A stretch of DNA of 64,000 nucleotides from Clostridiaceae bacterium (GTDB lineage Bacteria > Bacillota > Clostridia > CAYPLH01 > DUMO01): contig DUMO01000051.1 in assembly GCA_012839865.1 (NCBI GenBank), forward strand, positions 1 through 64,000, given 5' to 3'. Below, in pieces: positions 55,748-63,461 of the stretch (position 1 is the first letter of the stretch; each line of letters starts with the position of its first letter). The notes beneath the pieces are model-generated. The model searched no databases, had not been told where the DNA came from, and saw only the letters and a program-made list of their open reading frames with translations. The position numbers and the translations under genes are program-made.

Positions 55748-56965
55748 ATGAGGATTCTGATGCTGTCATGGGAATATCCGCCAAGAATAGTAGGAGGAAT
55801 ATCCAGAGTGGTATATCACCTGTCTCAAAAACTGGGAGAGGCAGGTAATGAAGTACATGTTGTCACCTGCCGGGAACAGAATACACCGGCAATAGAGAAA
55901 GATTCAAATGTTTATGTGCACAGGGTTCATACATATGATGTGAAACCCGGTAATTTTGTTGATTGGGTTCTGCATTTTAATTTTACAATTATAGAACACT
56001 GCATTAAAATGATAAATGAAACAGGCAAATTTGATATTATTCATGCTCACGACTGGATAGTGGCCTTTGCCGCCCGGGTATTGAAAAATGCCTACTTCAT
56101 GCCCCTTGCATGTACAATTCATGCAACGGAATACGGGAGAAACTGGGGTATCCATAATGAAACACAAAAATACATCAGTAATGTTGAATGGTTTTTGACG
56201 TATGAATCCTGGAAAGTCATTGTGAACAGCAATTACATGAAAGAGGAAGTTATCAGGGTGTTTAACCTGCCCTGGGATAAAATTGAATTGGTCCCTAATG
56301 GAATTGACATTAATAAATTTGCCGGAATTGAGAAAGATATGAATTTTCGGAGGAGGTATGCCCACGACAGTGAAAAAATCATATTTTATGTCGGGAGGAT
56401 TGTAAACGAAAAGGGAGTAGGTGTTTTGCTTGACTCAGTGCCTATGGTTTTAAGTGCTTACAAAGGTGCAAAATTCATAATTTCAGGCAAGGGACCACAA
56501 CTGGATTACCTGAAAACCAAAGCATCAGCAATGGGCGTATCGCAGAATATTTATTTTACCGGATATATCAGCGATGAAGACCTTTTAAGATTATATAAAT
56601 GTGTTGATATAGCTGTGTTCCCAAGTCTGTATGAACCCTTTGGAATTGTTGCCCTGGAGGGAATGGCTGCGGGGGTTCCCATCGTTGTATCTGATGTGGG
56701 GGGACTGGGAGAAATAGTGGAGCATGGAGTTAATGGTTTGAAATGCATTGCAGGAAATGCAAATTCATTGGCCTGTTCAATACTTGAAATATTATTCAAC
56801 CCGCAAAAAGGAGAAGTAATGAAAAATAACGCTTTGAAAAAAGTTAGAGCTCATTTCACCTGGGATATAATTTCCAGGCAAACACAAAAAGTGTATCAGA
56901 AAATTCTTGATGAAAGAAAAAGGACCAATTGGGTAATCAAGCCGATTATGAGCGAATTGCCCTGA
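55748..56965 (+). CDS. GT4 family glycosyltransferase (glycogen synthase-like)
   Basis: A 405-residue GT-B fold enzyme. N-terminal MRILMLSWEYPPRIVGGISRVVYHL is the sugar-acceptor glycine loop typical of starch/glycogen-synthase-like GT4 enzymes; the C-terminal nucleotide-sugar site is FPSLYEPFGIVALEGMAAGVPIVVSDVGGLGEIV, described here by its E-x7-E residues. FYVGRIVNEKGVGVLLDS is also typical. ATG 55748 follows AAAGGAAAC; the open frame runs 41 codons further without similarity. Divergent from DUF4912-GH57, it supplies a plausible chain-extending partner for the branching enzyme. Confidence 0.9.
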   Translation: MRILMLSWEYPPRIVGGISRVVYHLSQKLGEAGNEVHVVTCREQNTPAIEKDSNVYVHRVHTYDVKPGNFVDWVLHFNFTIIEHCIKMINETGKFDIIHAHDWIVAFAARVLKNAYFMPLACTIHATEYGRNWGIHNETQKYISNVEWFLTYESWKVIVNSNYMKEEVIRVFNLPWDKIELVPNGIDINKFAGIEKDMNFRRRYAHDSEKIIFYVGRIVNEKGVGVLLDSVPMVLSAYKGAKFIISGKGPQLDYLKTKASAMGVSQNIYFTGYISDEDLLRLYKCVDIAVFPSLYEPFGIVALEGMAAGVPIVVSDVGGLGEIVEHGVNGLKCIAGNANSLACSILEILFNPQKGEVMKNNALKKVRAHFTWDIISRQTQKVYQKILDERKRTNWVIKPIMSELP

Positions 56966-57074
56966 ATTTTTATTTTAAGTTGAAATATAATGTATGTATA
57001 CTTTATAATGAGAAATAATAGCAATCATTGCTATAAGGTCAAATGCTAAAGAAAAGAGATTTGGAGGTTTAGGT

Positions 57075-58742
57075 GTGTCAAAAGAACAAAAAAGACTTAA
57101 AGTAATACCTCTTGGCGGGCTTGAGGAAATAGGAAAAAATATTACAGTTTTCGAATATGAAGATGACATAATAATTGTGGATTGCGGAATGTCATTTCCT
57201 GAAGATGAAATGCTGGGAGTTGACCTGGTAATACCTGATATTTCTTATTTAACCAAAAATAAAGAGAAAGTAAGAGCGATAATATTGACCCACGGTCATG
57301 AAGATCATATTGGAGCAATACCTTATGTATTAAAGGATTTAAATGTACCGGTATATGGAACAAAACTTACTCTGGGGCTAGTAAAACACAAGCTGGATGA
57401 GCATGAAATGACAAGTGATGCCATTTTATATGAAATAAAAAGCGGTGATATTTTAAACCTTGGCTGTTTTAGTGTGGAAATTATCAGATCAACCCACAGT
57501 ATAGCTGATTCTGTCGCATTGGCAATTCATACTCCGGTAGGAGTTGTCCTGCATACTTCGGATTTTAAAATAGATTTTACTCCTATTGAAGGTGAGCCGA
57601 TGGACCTTGCCCGGATAGCTGAGCTTGGAAGAAAGGGCATACTTCTCCTGCTGTGCGATAGTACAAATGTTGAACGTGAAGGATACACAATGTCTGAAAA
57701 AACTGTCGGATATACTTTTGAAAGTATATTTGAAAATGCCAGGCAAAGAATACTGGTGGCAACCTTTGCATCAAATGTCCATCGGGTTCAGCAGGTTATC
57801 AATGCTTCGGTCAAATTTGGAAGAAAAGTTGCTATTTGCGGAAGAAGCATGATAAATGTTGTGAGCGCAGCCATGGACATGGGTTACCTTCAAATTCCCG
57901 ACGGCGTATTGATAGACATTGATGATATTAACAAGTATGCACCGGAGGAATTGGCTATTATAACTACAGGAAGCCAGGGAGAGCCAATGTCGGCCCTGAC
58001 CCGTATGGCTTTTTCCGACCATAGAAAAGTCGAAATTGTCCCGGGGGACCTGGTTATTATTTCTGCAAACCCGATTCCGGGCAATGAAAAATTAGTCTCA
58101 AGAGTTATTAATGAATTATTTAAAAAGGGAGCCGATGTAATTTATGAAGCTCTGGCTGACATCCATGTTTCAGGCCATGCCTGCCAGGAAGAATTGAAGC
58201 TTATCCACTGCCTGGCAAAACCCAGGTTTTTTGTTCCGGTGCATGGAGAATACAGGCATCTTAAGCAGCACGCAATACTTGCAAACAGCCTTGGAATGCC
58301 AATGGAGAATATTTTCATATTGAGCAACGGAAGAGTTATGGAACTATCCCCCGACAAAGCAAGGGTTACCGGAAACGTAACTTCCGGCAACATTATGGTT
58401 GACGGCCTTGGAGTAGGGGATGTGGGCAATATTGTGCTGAAGGACAGGAAGCTTTTATCCCAGGATGGTCTGTTAATAATCGTTATTTCCATTGATGCCG
58501 ATTCCGGAAATATAGTGGCAGGCCCTGATGTTATTTCAAGAGGTTTCGTTTATGTAAGGGAATCTGAAGACCTTATGGAAGAAGTTAAGGAAAAATGCAG
58601 GATTGCCCTTGCAAAATGCGATGAGAAAAAGAAAAACAACTGGGATAAGAAGAAAATTGCCATCAAGGAGACTTTAAGAGATTTCCTGTACGAAAAGACA
58701 AAGAGAAAACCAATGATACTTCCTATTATCATGGAAGTCTGA
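57075..58742 (+). CDS. rnj: Ribonuclease J
   Basis: A 555-residue metallo-beta-lactamase/beta-CASP RNase with 5'-exonuclease and endonuclease activity in RNA decay. Motif 2 is THGHEDHIGA (His73, His75, Asp77, His78), then STHSIADSVALAI, HTSDFKID, and the beta-CASP motifs LLCDSTN, GRSMINVV, ITTGSQGEPMSAL, and HVSGHACQEEL. C-terminal domain ends in PMILPIIMEV. GTG 57075 follows TTGGAGG. Stands alone; convergent with tmcAL. Confidence 0.96.
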   Translation: MSKEQKRLKVIPLGGLEEIGKNITVFEYEDDIIIVDCGMSFPEDEMLGVDLVIPDISYLTKNKEKVRAIILTHGHEDHIGAIPYVLKDLNVPVYGTKLTLGLVKHKLDEHEMTSDAILYEIKSGDILNLGCFSVEIIRSTHSIADSVALAIHTPVGVVLHTSDFKIDFTPIEGEPMDLARIAELGRKGILLLLCDSTNVEREGYTMSEKTVGYTFESIFENARQRILVATFASNVHRVQQVINASVKFGRKVAICGRSMINVVSAAMDMGYLQIPDGVLIDIDDINKYAPEELAIITTGSQGEPMSALTRMAFSDHRKVEIVPGDLVIISANPIPGNEKLVSRVINELFKKGADVIYEALADIHVSGHACQEELKLIHCLAKPRFFVPVHGEYRHLKQHAILANSLGMPMENIFILSNGRVMELSPDKARVTGNVTSGNIMVDGLGVGDVGNIVLKDRKLLSQDGLLIIVISIDADSGNIVAGPDVISRGFVYVRESEDLMEEVKEKCRIALAKCDEKKKNNWDKKKIAIKETLRDFLYEKTKRKPMILPIIMEV

Positions 58743-58806
58743 CACAATAATTGCATAAGTCTTTATGATAAACAATAATGGATCTTCCGATTATCATGGA
58801 AGCCTG
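58722..58806. repeat. Short duplicated sequence at the rnj/tmcAL convergent ends
   Basis: CTTCCTATTATCATGGAAG at 58722-58740 recurs as CTTCCGATTATCATGGAAG at about 58784-58802, one mismatch. Each has CTTCC/GGAAG inverted ends. The first encodes the RNase J C-terminus, the second overlaps the tmcAL stop. Likely a local duplication. Confidence 0.6.
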
Positions 58807-60059
58807 ATTATTTTTTTCCTGTATTCCAGTCCTGACTGTCTTTTATTTTTATCAGGGCAGCCCAGTACATACAAGTCTGTGGCAATATTTTCAATCCTGA
58901 AAAGTTCTTTTTCCATATTGCCATGGGATTTTTCAATTGAAGCTGCCCTGGTTACAACCGGAAGAGTGGATTGTTTCTTTATCCGGGTGAGAAGTTTGAG
59001 TCCTTTGCTGTTGAACCCCAAAACCCTTATGTATGGGGGACCATTGAAACTGTCATACATGTTTTTTGTGATTCCTGTCAACGAATAAAACAAGACTCTA
59101 TTTATACGTGTCCTGGTGTATCTTTTTGCACATATCATATCCAAAAGGGTTTCATAATCTCCGGCAATATTTGCAGCATGCTTTATTCTGTTTTCAAGTC
59201 CTTCGGATACATCCTGAAGCTCCCTGATTTCATCAGCCCTCAGTTTTCTTAAGTTACCCAGAATCAATGAGCCGAAAGTTTCAGGAAAAACGGGACCTGT
59301 GCCCTTTTCAAACTCATCTGTCAATAAGTCCAGACAATCTTTGGGCATGACTTTTTCAAGTTCGCCGTATATGTTTTTTTTGTCAACTGTGCAACCAGCA
59401 TATGATTTTTTGATGAAATTCCTGATTGCATTGGCACTTGAAAATATGCCGGTTATATTTTCATCATTGTAATTGTTGCCGGTTCTTTTGATTGTATATG
59501 GTTGCATGGAGCTTTTCAGTCTTTTGATTGCCTTCATATATTCAATTCCCAGTATGTTGTTGGAACTTTTCATTGTATCTTCCAACTGTTTATTGCCGCT
59601 TTGGCTCAAATATTCCCTGATGGTAGCTTCCCTTGCAGCAGGAAAGGATAAGCCTTTTTTAAGATTTTTCTGAAGAAGATCCTTAAAAAGCTCGTTTTCA
59701 TTGTTTAAAATGTCTGCGGCAATACTTAATTCGTCAAGATTTCCGGACTCGCTTCCAAAGCACAGGCAGTCAACAACTCCGGTACTGTCCAAAAGCTTCA
59801 CGGCACTGCCTGCAAAAAACTCTGCGCTTCCTGCTGAATAAATGCATGGGTTTTCAATTACAAGGTCGACTCCTGAAAGGAGGGCCATTTTTGTCCTGGT
59901 CCATTTATCTATAATGGCAGGTTCCCCCCGTTGGACAAAGTTGCCGCTCATCACAGAGATGACAGCGTCACAGCCTGTGATTTCACGGGATTTTTCCAAG
60001 TGGAATTTATGACCGTTATGGAAAGGATTATATTCCGAAACAATACCTAAAACTTTCAT
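58794..60059 (-). CDS. tmcAL: tRNA(Met) cytidine acetate ligase TmcAL (YlbM)
   Basis: A 421-residue nucleotidyltransferase-like enzyme that acetylates the wobble cytidine of elongator tRNA-Met with acetate and ATP. Start VLGIVSEYNPFHNGHKFHL holds the HxGH-type motif; MSGNFVQRGEPAI and SAGSAEFFAGSAV are family-typical. ATG 60059 follows GAGGC; the 31 extra upstream codons of the open frame are not conserved. Length matches B. subtilis YlbM (about 415). Confidence 0.93.
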   Translation of the reverse strand: MKVLGIVSEYNPFHNGHKFHLEKSREITGCDAVISVMSGNFVQRGEPAIIDKWTRTKMALLSGVDLVIENPCIYSAGSAEFFAGSAVKLLDSTGVVDCLCFGSESGNLDELSIAADILNNENELFKDLLQKNLKKGLSFPAAREATIREYLSQSGNKQLEDTMKSSNNILGIEYMKAIKRLKSSMQPYTIKRTGNNYNDENITGIFSSANAIRNFIKKSYAGCTVDKKNIYGELEKVMPKDCLDLLTDEFEKGTGPVFPETFGSLILGNLRKLRADEIRELQDVSEGLENRIKHAANIAGDYETLLDMICAKRYTRTRINRVLFYSLTGITKNMYDSFNGPPYIRVLGFNSKGLKLLTRIKKQSTLPVVTRAASIEKSHGNMEKELFRIENIATDLYVLGCPDKNKRQSGLEYRKKIIRLP

Positions 60060-60231
60060 ATCAGCCTCACAAATTAAATTATGCAGGTTTTCCTTACCAT
60101 AAGCCCGGTGCCTTATCGGCACATACAAATTATAGCCATGGTTTTTATCCAAAAAACAAAGTGAAGGGTTTTATAATAAAAAAACATTTTTTTATTTCAT
60201 TTATTATATATCAATCAGGAGAATTTTTAAA

Positions 60232-61131
60232 TTAAATATTCTTCTCCATTTCCTTTTCCAAATTCTCAAGATTGTCAAGCAAAATATTCCCTTTAATTTC
60301 TGTAAGGAGCAAGTTTTTATCGTTTACAACCTTCTCAAATTCATATATGGAATAATCTATCTTATTTGCGCTTTCCTGCTGCTCCGGCTTTATTGAATTC
60401 TTAAAAAGAGACCAGGAAGCCTTTGCGCTTGATACATCAAGGGATGCCTGACCCCAATCACCTTTGCCTGCAAGCAAGACCGCATTTCGTGAAAAATGGC
60501 GTATCCTTTTTATTTCAGGAGAAACCTTTGTCTTATAAAGAGAATAAAAGTCGGGAATAAATGAATAAAACCTGCTGCAAAAAATCAGACTTTCTTCAAG
60601 ATTCCGTTCTGCAGTCTTTACAGTCAGATCATTCAGAGCATTGCTGAAATCTTCAATAAGCTTGTTGCTTGCGCCTTTTTTAGCTGCCACTGGTATTAAG
60701 CTGTTCCATTGAACATGTATTTCATGTATACCGGCTGATATCTCTTTCCATGGATCCTGGACCTGCTGCTCCTGTCCTTGCTGATCCTTTTGTCCATGGC
60801 CTTGATCCTGACCCTGTCCCTGGCCTTGTTCCTGCTCTGATTTCTGCCCTTGCTGCTCCTGTCCCTGTTCCTTCTGTCCTTGCTCCTGAGCCTGATTTTG
60901 CCCCTGCTGCACATTACCGCCGCCTTTTGCCAGACTGGTTAAATCTTTAAACATCTTTTCAATTTTTTTCTCAATCTCTTTGAGCTGTTCGGGGGGATCT
61001 TCATTTTCACCGGAATCTTTTGCCGACTGCCTCTGCATTTCAGGATTCTGCTTGTTTTGGCTGCAGCCTGTAAACAGGAAAATAAGAAGTGTAAAAATTA
61101 TTAATATATACAGCGGAATTTTTTTTAACAT
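60232..61131 (-). CDS. Gln-rich lipoprotein of unknown function
   Basis: A 299-residue predicted lipoprotein: signal (MLKKIPLYILIIFTLLIFLF) with lipobox LFTGC, lipidated Cys23. Then a charged helix, a Gln/Gly-rich tract at about 75-126 (GQEQ, GQGQ and similar), and a helical C-terminal region. The architecture suggests a flexible tether between membrane and a helical domain. No family recognised with certainty. ATG 61131 follows AAGGAGG; the longer open frame from 61203 lacks a site. Single gene between tmcAL and a divergent hypothetical gene. Confidence 0.85.
   Translation of the reverse strand: MLKKIPLYILIIFTLLIFLFTGCSQNKQNPEMQRQSAKDSGENEDPPEQLKEIEKKIEKMFKDLTSLAKGGGNVQQGQNQAQEQGQKEQGQEQQGQKSEQEQGQGQGQDQGHGQKDQQGQEQQVQDPWKEISAGIHEIHVQWNSLIPVAAKKGASNKLIEDFSNALNDLTVKTAERNLEESLIFCSRFYSFIPDFYSLYKTKVSPEIKRIRHFSRNAVLLAGKGDWGQASLDVSSAKASWSLFKNSIKPEQQESANKIDYSIYEFEKVVNDKNLLLTEIKGNILLDNLENLEKEMEKNI
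60754..60909 (-). repeat. Gln-rich coding repeat in lipoprotein gene
   Basis: Low-complexity stretch of CAG/CAA and GGA/GGT codons coding GQ-type dipeptides (about residues 75-126), interspersed with Glu, Lys and Asp. Prone to slippage, so length may vary among strains. Confidence 0.7.
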
Positions 61132-61352
61132 CAATAAACCTCCTTGCCGGTAGTACAATACAAGATTAATTTTTTCGTTATTATGATGTCTAATCCGACA
61201 CATAAAAATTCATGTGCAAGATAAACTTACCTTTATTTGAAAGCCTTTAATGCCATAATGGGCAGTTAACATAATTTACATAAAGGTATTTTTCTTTTTG
61301 TGTCAAATTAGTATTGTGTATGCTTAAAAAAAATTATACAGGAGGCAGGCCG

Positions 61353-61664
61353 GTGTCAATCACAGTTAGCTTATGGTCAAAAAAAAGAGGAGAAATTAAA
61401 AGGTTTCTGGAAAGGTTTTATGAAAGAGAGATGGATATTGACATAGATTTGGAAAAATGGGTCTATATATATAATAAACCACTTATGTCAGTTGATCTTA
61501 TCAGCGCGGTTCTGGACAATAATGATGATTTTGATATTTATCTGTTTCTGCAGGTTAATGACGGGCAGTTTCATTTTGTAACTGAAGAAAATAAAAATGA
61601 TATTATAAAAAGCCTGTTTCAACTTTATTATGATGTAAATAACACTCAACCGGTTTATTGCTAG
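61353..61664 (+). CDS. Hypothetical protein (103 aa)
   Basis: A 103-residue acidic protein that I do not recognise. It starts MSITVSLWSKKRGEIKRFLERFYER with a likely N-terminal helix, followed by acidic LNNDDFDIYLFLQVNDGQFHFV segments and a C-terminal helix. No membrane segment. GTG 61353 lies 7 nt after GGAGG, so I prefer it to the ATG at 61314, which has no site. It is divergent from the lipoprotein gene. Confidence 0.65.
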   Translation: MSITVSLWSKKRGEIKRFLERFYEREMDIDIDLEKWVYIYNKPLMSVDLISAVLDNNDDFDIYLFLQVNDGQFHFVTEENKNDIIKSLFQLYYDVNNTQPVYC

Positions 61665-61737
61665 AACCTTAAGTTATAAAATAACAAAAATTAAACTTTT
61701 GCAGCAGTTTATTTTTAAAATACCGTTAAATGAGTAT

Positions 61738-61775
61738 AATATATTAAATTATTAAATAAAATAATTTAATATATT
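61738..61775. repeat. Perfect AT-only palindrome
   Basis: AATATATTAAATTATT (61738-61753) pairs perfectly with AATAATTTAATATATT (61760-61775) over a 6-nt loop, with no G or C. It lies about 80 bp before the zinc-ribbon gene at 61856. Function unknown; could be a cruciform site or an operator. Confidence 0.75.
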
Positions 61776-61855
61776 AATATTTTTATTGAAATATTTAATT
61801 TAATGGTATACTATATATGTAATAATAAATTTTTATTAGAGGGAGGATATGAAAC

Positions 61856-62350
61856 ATGTCATTTTTTGATAACTTATCAAAAAAGGTAAGCAACACTGCA
61901 AAATCTGCTGCGAAGAAATCAAGCAACCTGGTGGAAATCGCGAAACTTAACATGAATATCAGCTCGGAAGAAGATAAAATTAACAAACTTTATGCAGAGA
62001 TAGGGAAAATTGCTTATTCATCATACTCCGCCGGCAAAGAAGTGCCTGAGGAGTATAAAACCCAGTGTGAATCTATAAAAACATGCCTGGACAATATCAA
62101 AAATTTTAAGAAGCAAATTATGGCCTTAAAGCAGATTAAGGAATGTCCTTCATGTGGAAATGAACTGGAAATTGATGCTGTTTTCTGTTCAAAATGCGGG
62201 GCCAAACAGGAAATAATCAAACCGGAAAATTCAGAAGCAAAGGAATCAGACAAGAATGATACTGCTGAAGAATGTGATAAATGCGAAGACACCCAGGAAG
62301 AAAAATCAGATAATGAACAGGACGACGAATCTGAAACCGAGGTTGAATGA
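61856..62350 (+). CDS. Zinc-ribbon protein with acidic tail
   Basis: A 164-residue soluble protein. N-terminal helical part (about 1-90; SFFDNLSKKVSNTAKSAAKK, EDKINKLYAEIGKIAYSSY) resembles the coiled-coil start of many clostridial zinc-ribbon proteins; a zinc ribbon CPSC...CSKC lies at about 99-118; the tail is acidic, with another ECDKCED patch. Function unknown. ATG 61856 follows GGGAGGAT. A terminator lies 24 bp after the stop. Confidence 0.8.
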   Translation: MSFFDNLSKKVSNTAKSAAKKSSNLVEIAKLNMNISSEEDKINKLYAEIGKIAYSSYSAGKEVPEEYKTQCESIKTCLDNIKNFKKQIMALKQIKECPSCGNELEIDAVFCSKCGAKQEIIKPENSEAKESDKNDTAEECDKCEDTQEEKSDNEQDDESETEVE

Positions 62351-62373
62351 GAATAGGTTCTGTTACTTATAAC

Positions 62374-62411
62374 AAAAGCTCGGAGGCGTATGTCACCGGG
62401 CTTTTATTCTT
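62374..62411 (+). terminator. Terminator after zinc-ribbon gene
   Basis: AAAAGCTCGG (62374-62383) with CCGGGCTTTT (62396-62405), allowing one G-T pair, followed by ATTCTTT. Confidence 0.7.
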
Positions 62412-62581
62412 TGGCTGCAATAACTTGCATAATTTACACTGTTAAAATATAATATACTTGATTTCGGATGTTTAAAGCCTGCAACAAAGCGGCCAGGAAA
62501 ACAATTCTTCGATTTGTGGGACAAGTATTGCTCATGTTTTAAAATATTATTATTCAGGGAAACAGGTAAGGGGGTCATCAC

Positions 62582-63457
62582 TTGGACGGGCAGAGCAGAA
62601 TCTGTAATTATTGCAAGGAGGCTATTGATGTAAATTTAAGACGATGCCCATATTGCGGAAGCCTTCTTCGTAACACCGCAAAAGAAGGTGATGGGGATTT
62701 TTCTTTTAACGATAAAGTTGACATAAGCTTTGGAAATTTAAAATATGTTGAAAATATCAAAGGTGAAAGAGATGCCGAAAGAGTCGAAAGTGATGCTCAA
62801 AGTACTGAAAAAATCAAATACGAAAGCACAGTCGGCATTATAGAGGAAACAGCAGGAGAGGTAAGCCTGGAGGTTGCACCTGATTCTGAAAATGCAACTG
62901 ATCATGACAGCAGCGCACTTTTATCAGACCCAATAATCATTTCAGCGGAAACTTTTGATATGGAAAATTCCAAACCGGACATTGATATAAAAGATGATGA
63001 GCCTCAGGCCGGAAGTGCTTTTAAAACCGATGAATCCGAGGCTGGAAGCGTTAAAAAACCTCACGAACTTACGACCGGCAATGCCATAAAAACCGATGAA
63101 CCCCAAACAGGCAGCGTTGTTCAGGATGAATACAGCACAGCAAGGCATGAGCCAACTGCTGCAAAACAACTGCATGACATGGAGCGAAGCAGGGAAGTCT
63201 ATAATCGAAAGCCTAAAAGGAAACTTGGCAATGGCATGAAAGTCTTTCTAACAGTCCTGTGCACAATCATTCCAGGTATTGGTCAGTTGGCAGGTGTCAT
63301 TATCGGAATCGCTTTTATGGCTGCCGAGGATGATGATGACAGCAGAACCTTCGGGACGGCTTTAATGATAGCAAGCGTGATCATGTTTTTTATTTCATGT
63401 GTTTTTTATGCCATCCTGTCCATTCTTTTGGTGAACTATAACGTTTTTGGATGGTGA
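62582..63457 (+). CDS. Zinc-ribbon membrane protein with 11-residue repeats
   Basis: A 291-residue protein. N-terminal zinc ribbon CNYC...CPYC (about 8-24), a long acidic Ser/Thr/Glu-rich region containing four 11-residue repeats (residues 139-182), then a basic stretch (NRKPKRKLGNG) and two or three hydrophobic segments (about 216-285) ending at the C-terminus. The ribbon is predicted cytosolic. No family recognised. TTG 62582 lies after AAGGGGG. The 5-FCL gene starts 4 bp after the stop, so they share a transcript. Confidence 0.78.
   Translation: MDGQSRICNYCKEAIDVNLRRCPYCGSLLRNTAKEGDGDFSFNDKVDISFGNLKYVENIKGERDAERVESDAQSTEKIKYESTVGIIEETAGEVSLEVAPDSENATDHDSSALLSDPIIISAETFDMENSKPDIDIKDDEPQAGSAFKTDESEAGSVKKPHELTTGNAIKTDEPQTGSVVQDEYSTARHEPTAAKQLHDMERSREVYNRKPKRKLGNGMKVFLTVLCTIIPGIGQLAGVIIGIAFMAAEDDDDSRTFGTALMIASVIMFFISCVFYAILSILLVNYNVFGW
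62996..63127 (+). repeat. 33-bp in-frame repeat array
   Basis: Four units of exactly 33 bp: DEPQAGSAFKT, DESEAGSVKKP, HELTTGNAIKT, DEPQTGSVVQD. Consensus DE-x-x-(A/T)-G-(S/N)-(A/V)-x-K-x. Frame kept and charge pattern alternates acid/base. Confidence 0.85.
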
Positions 63458-63461
63458 TAAT

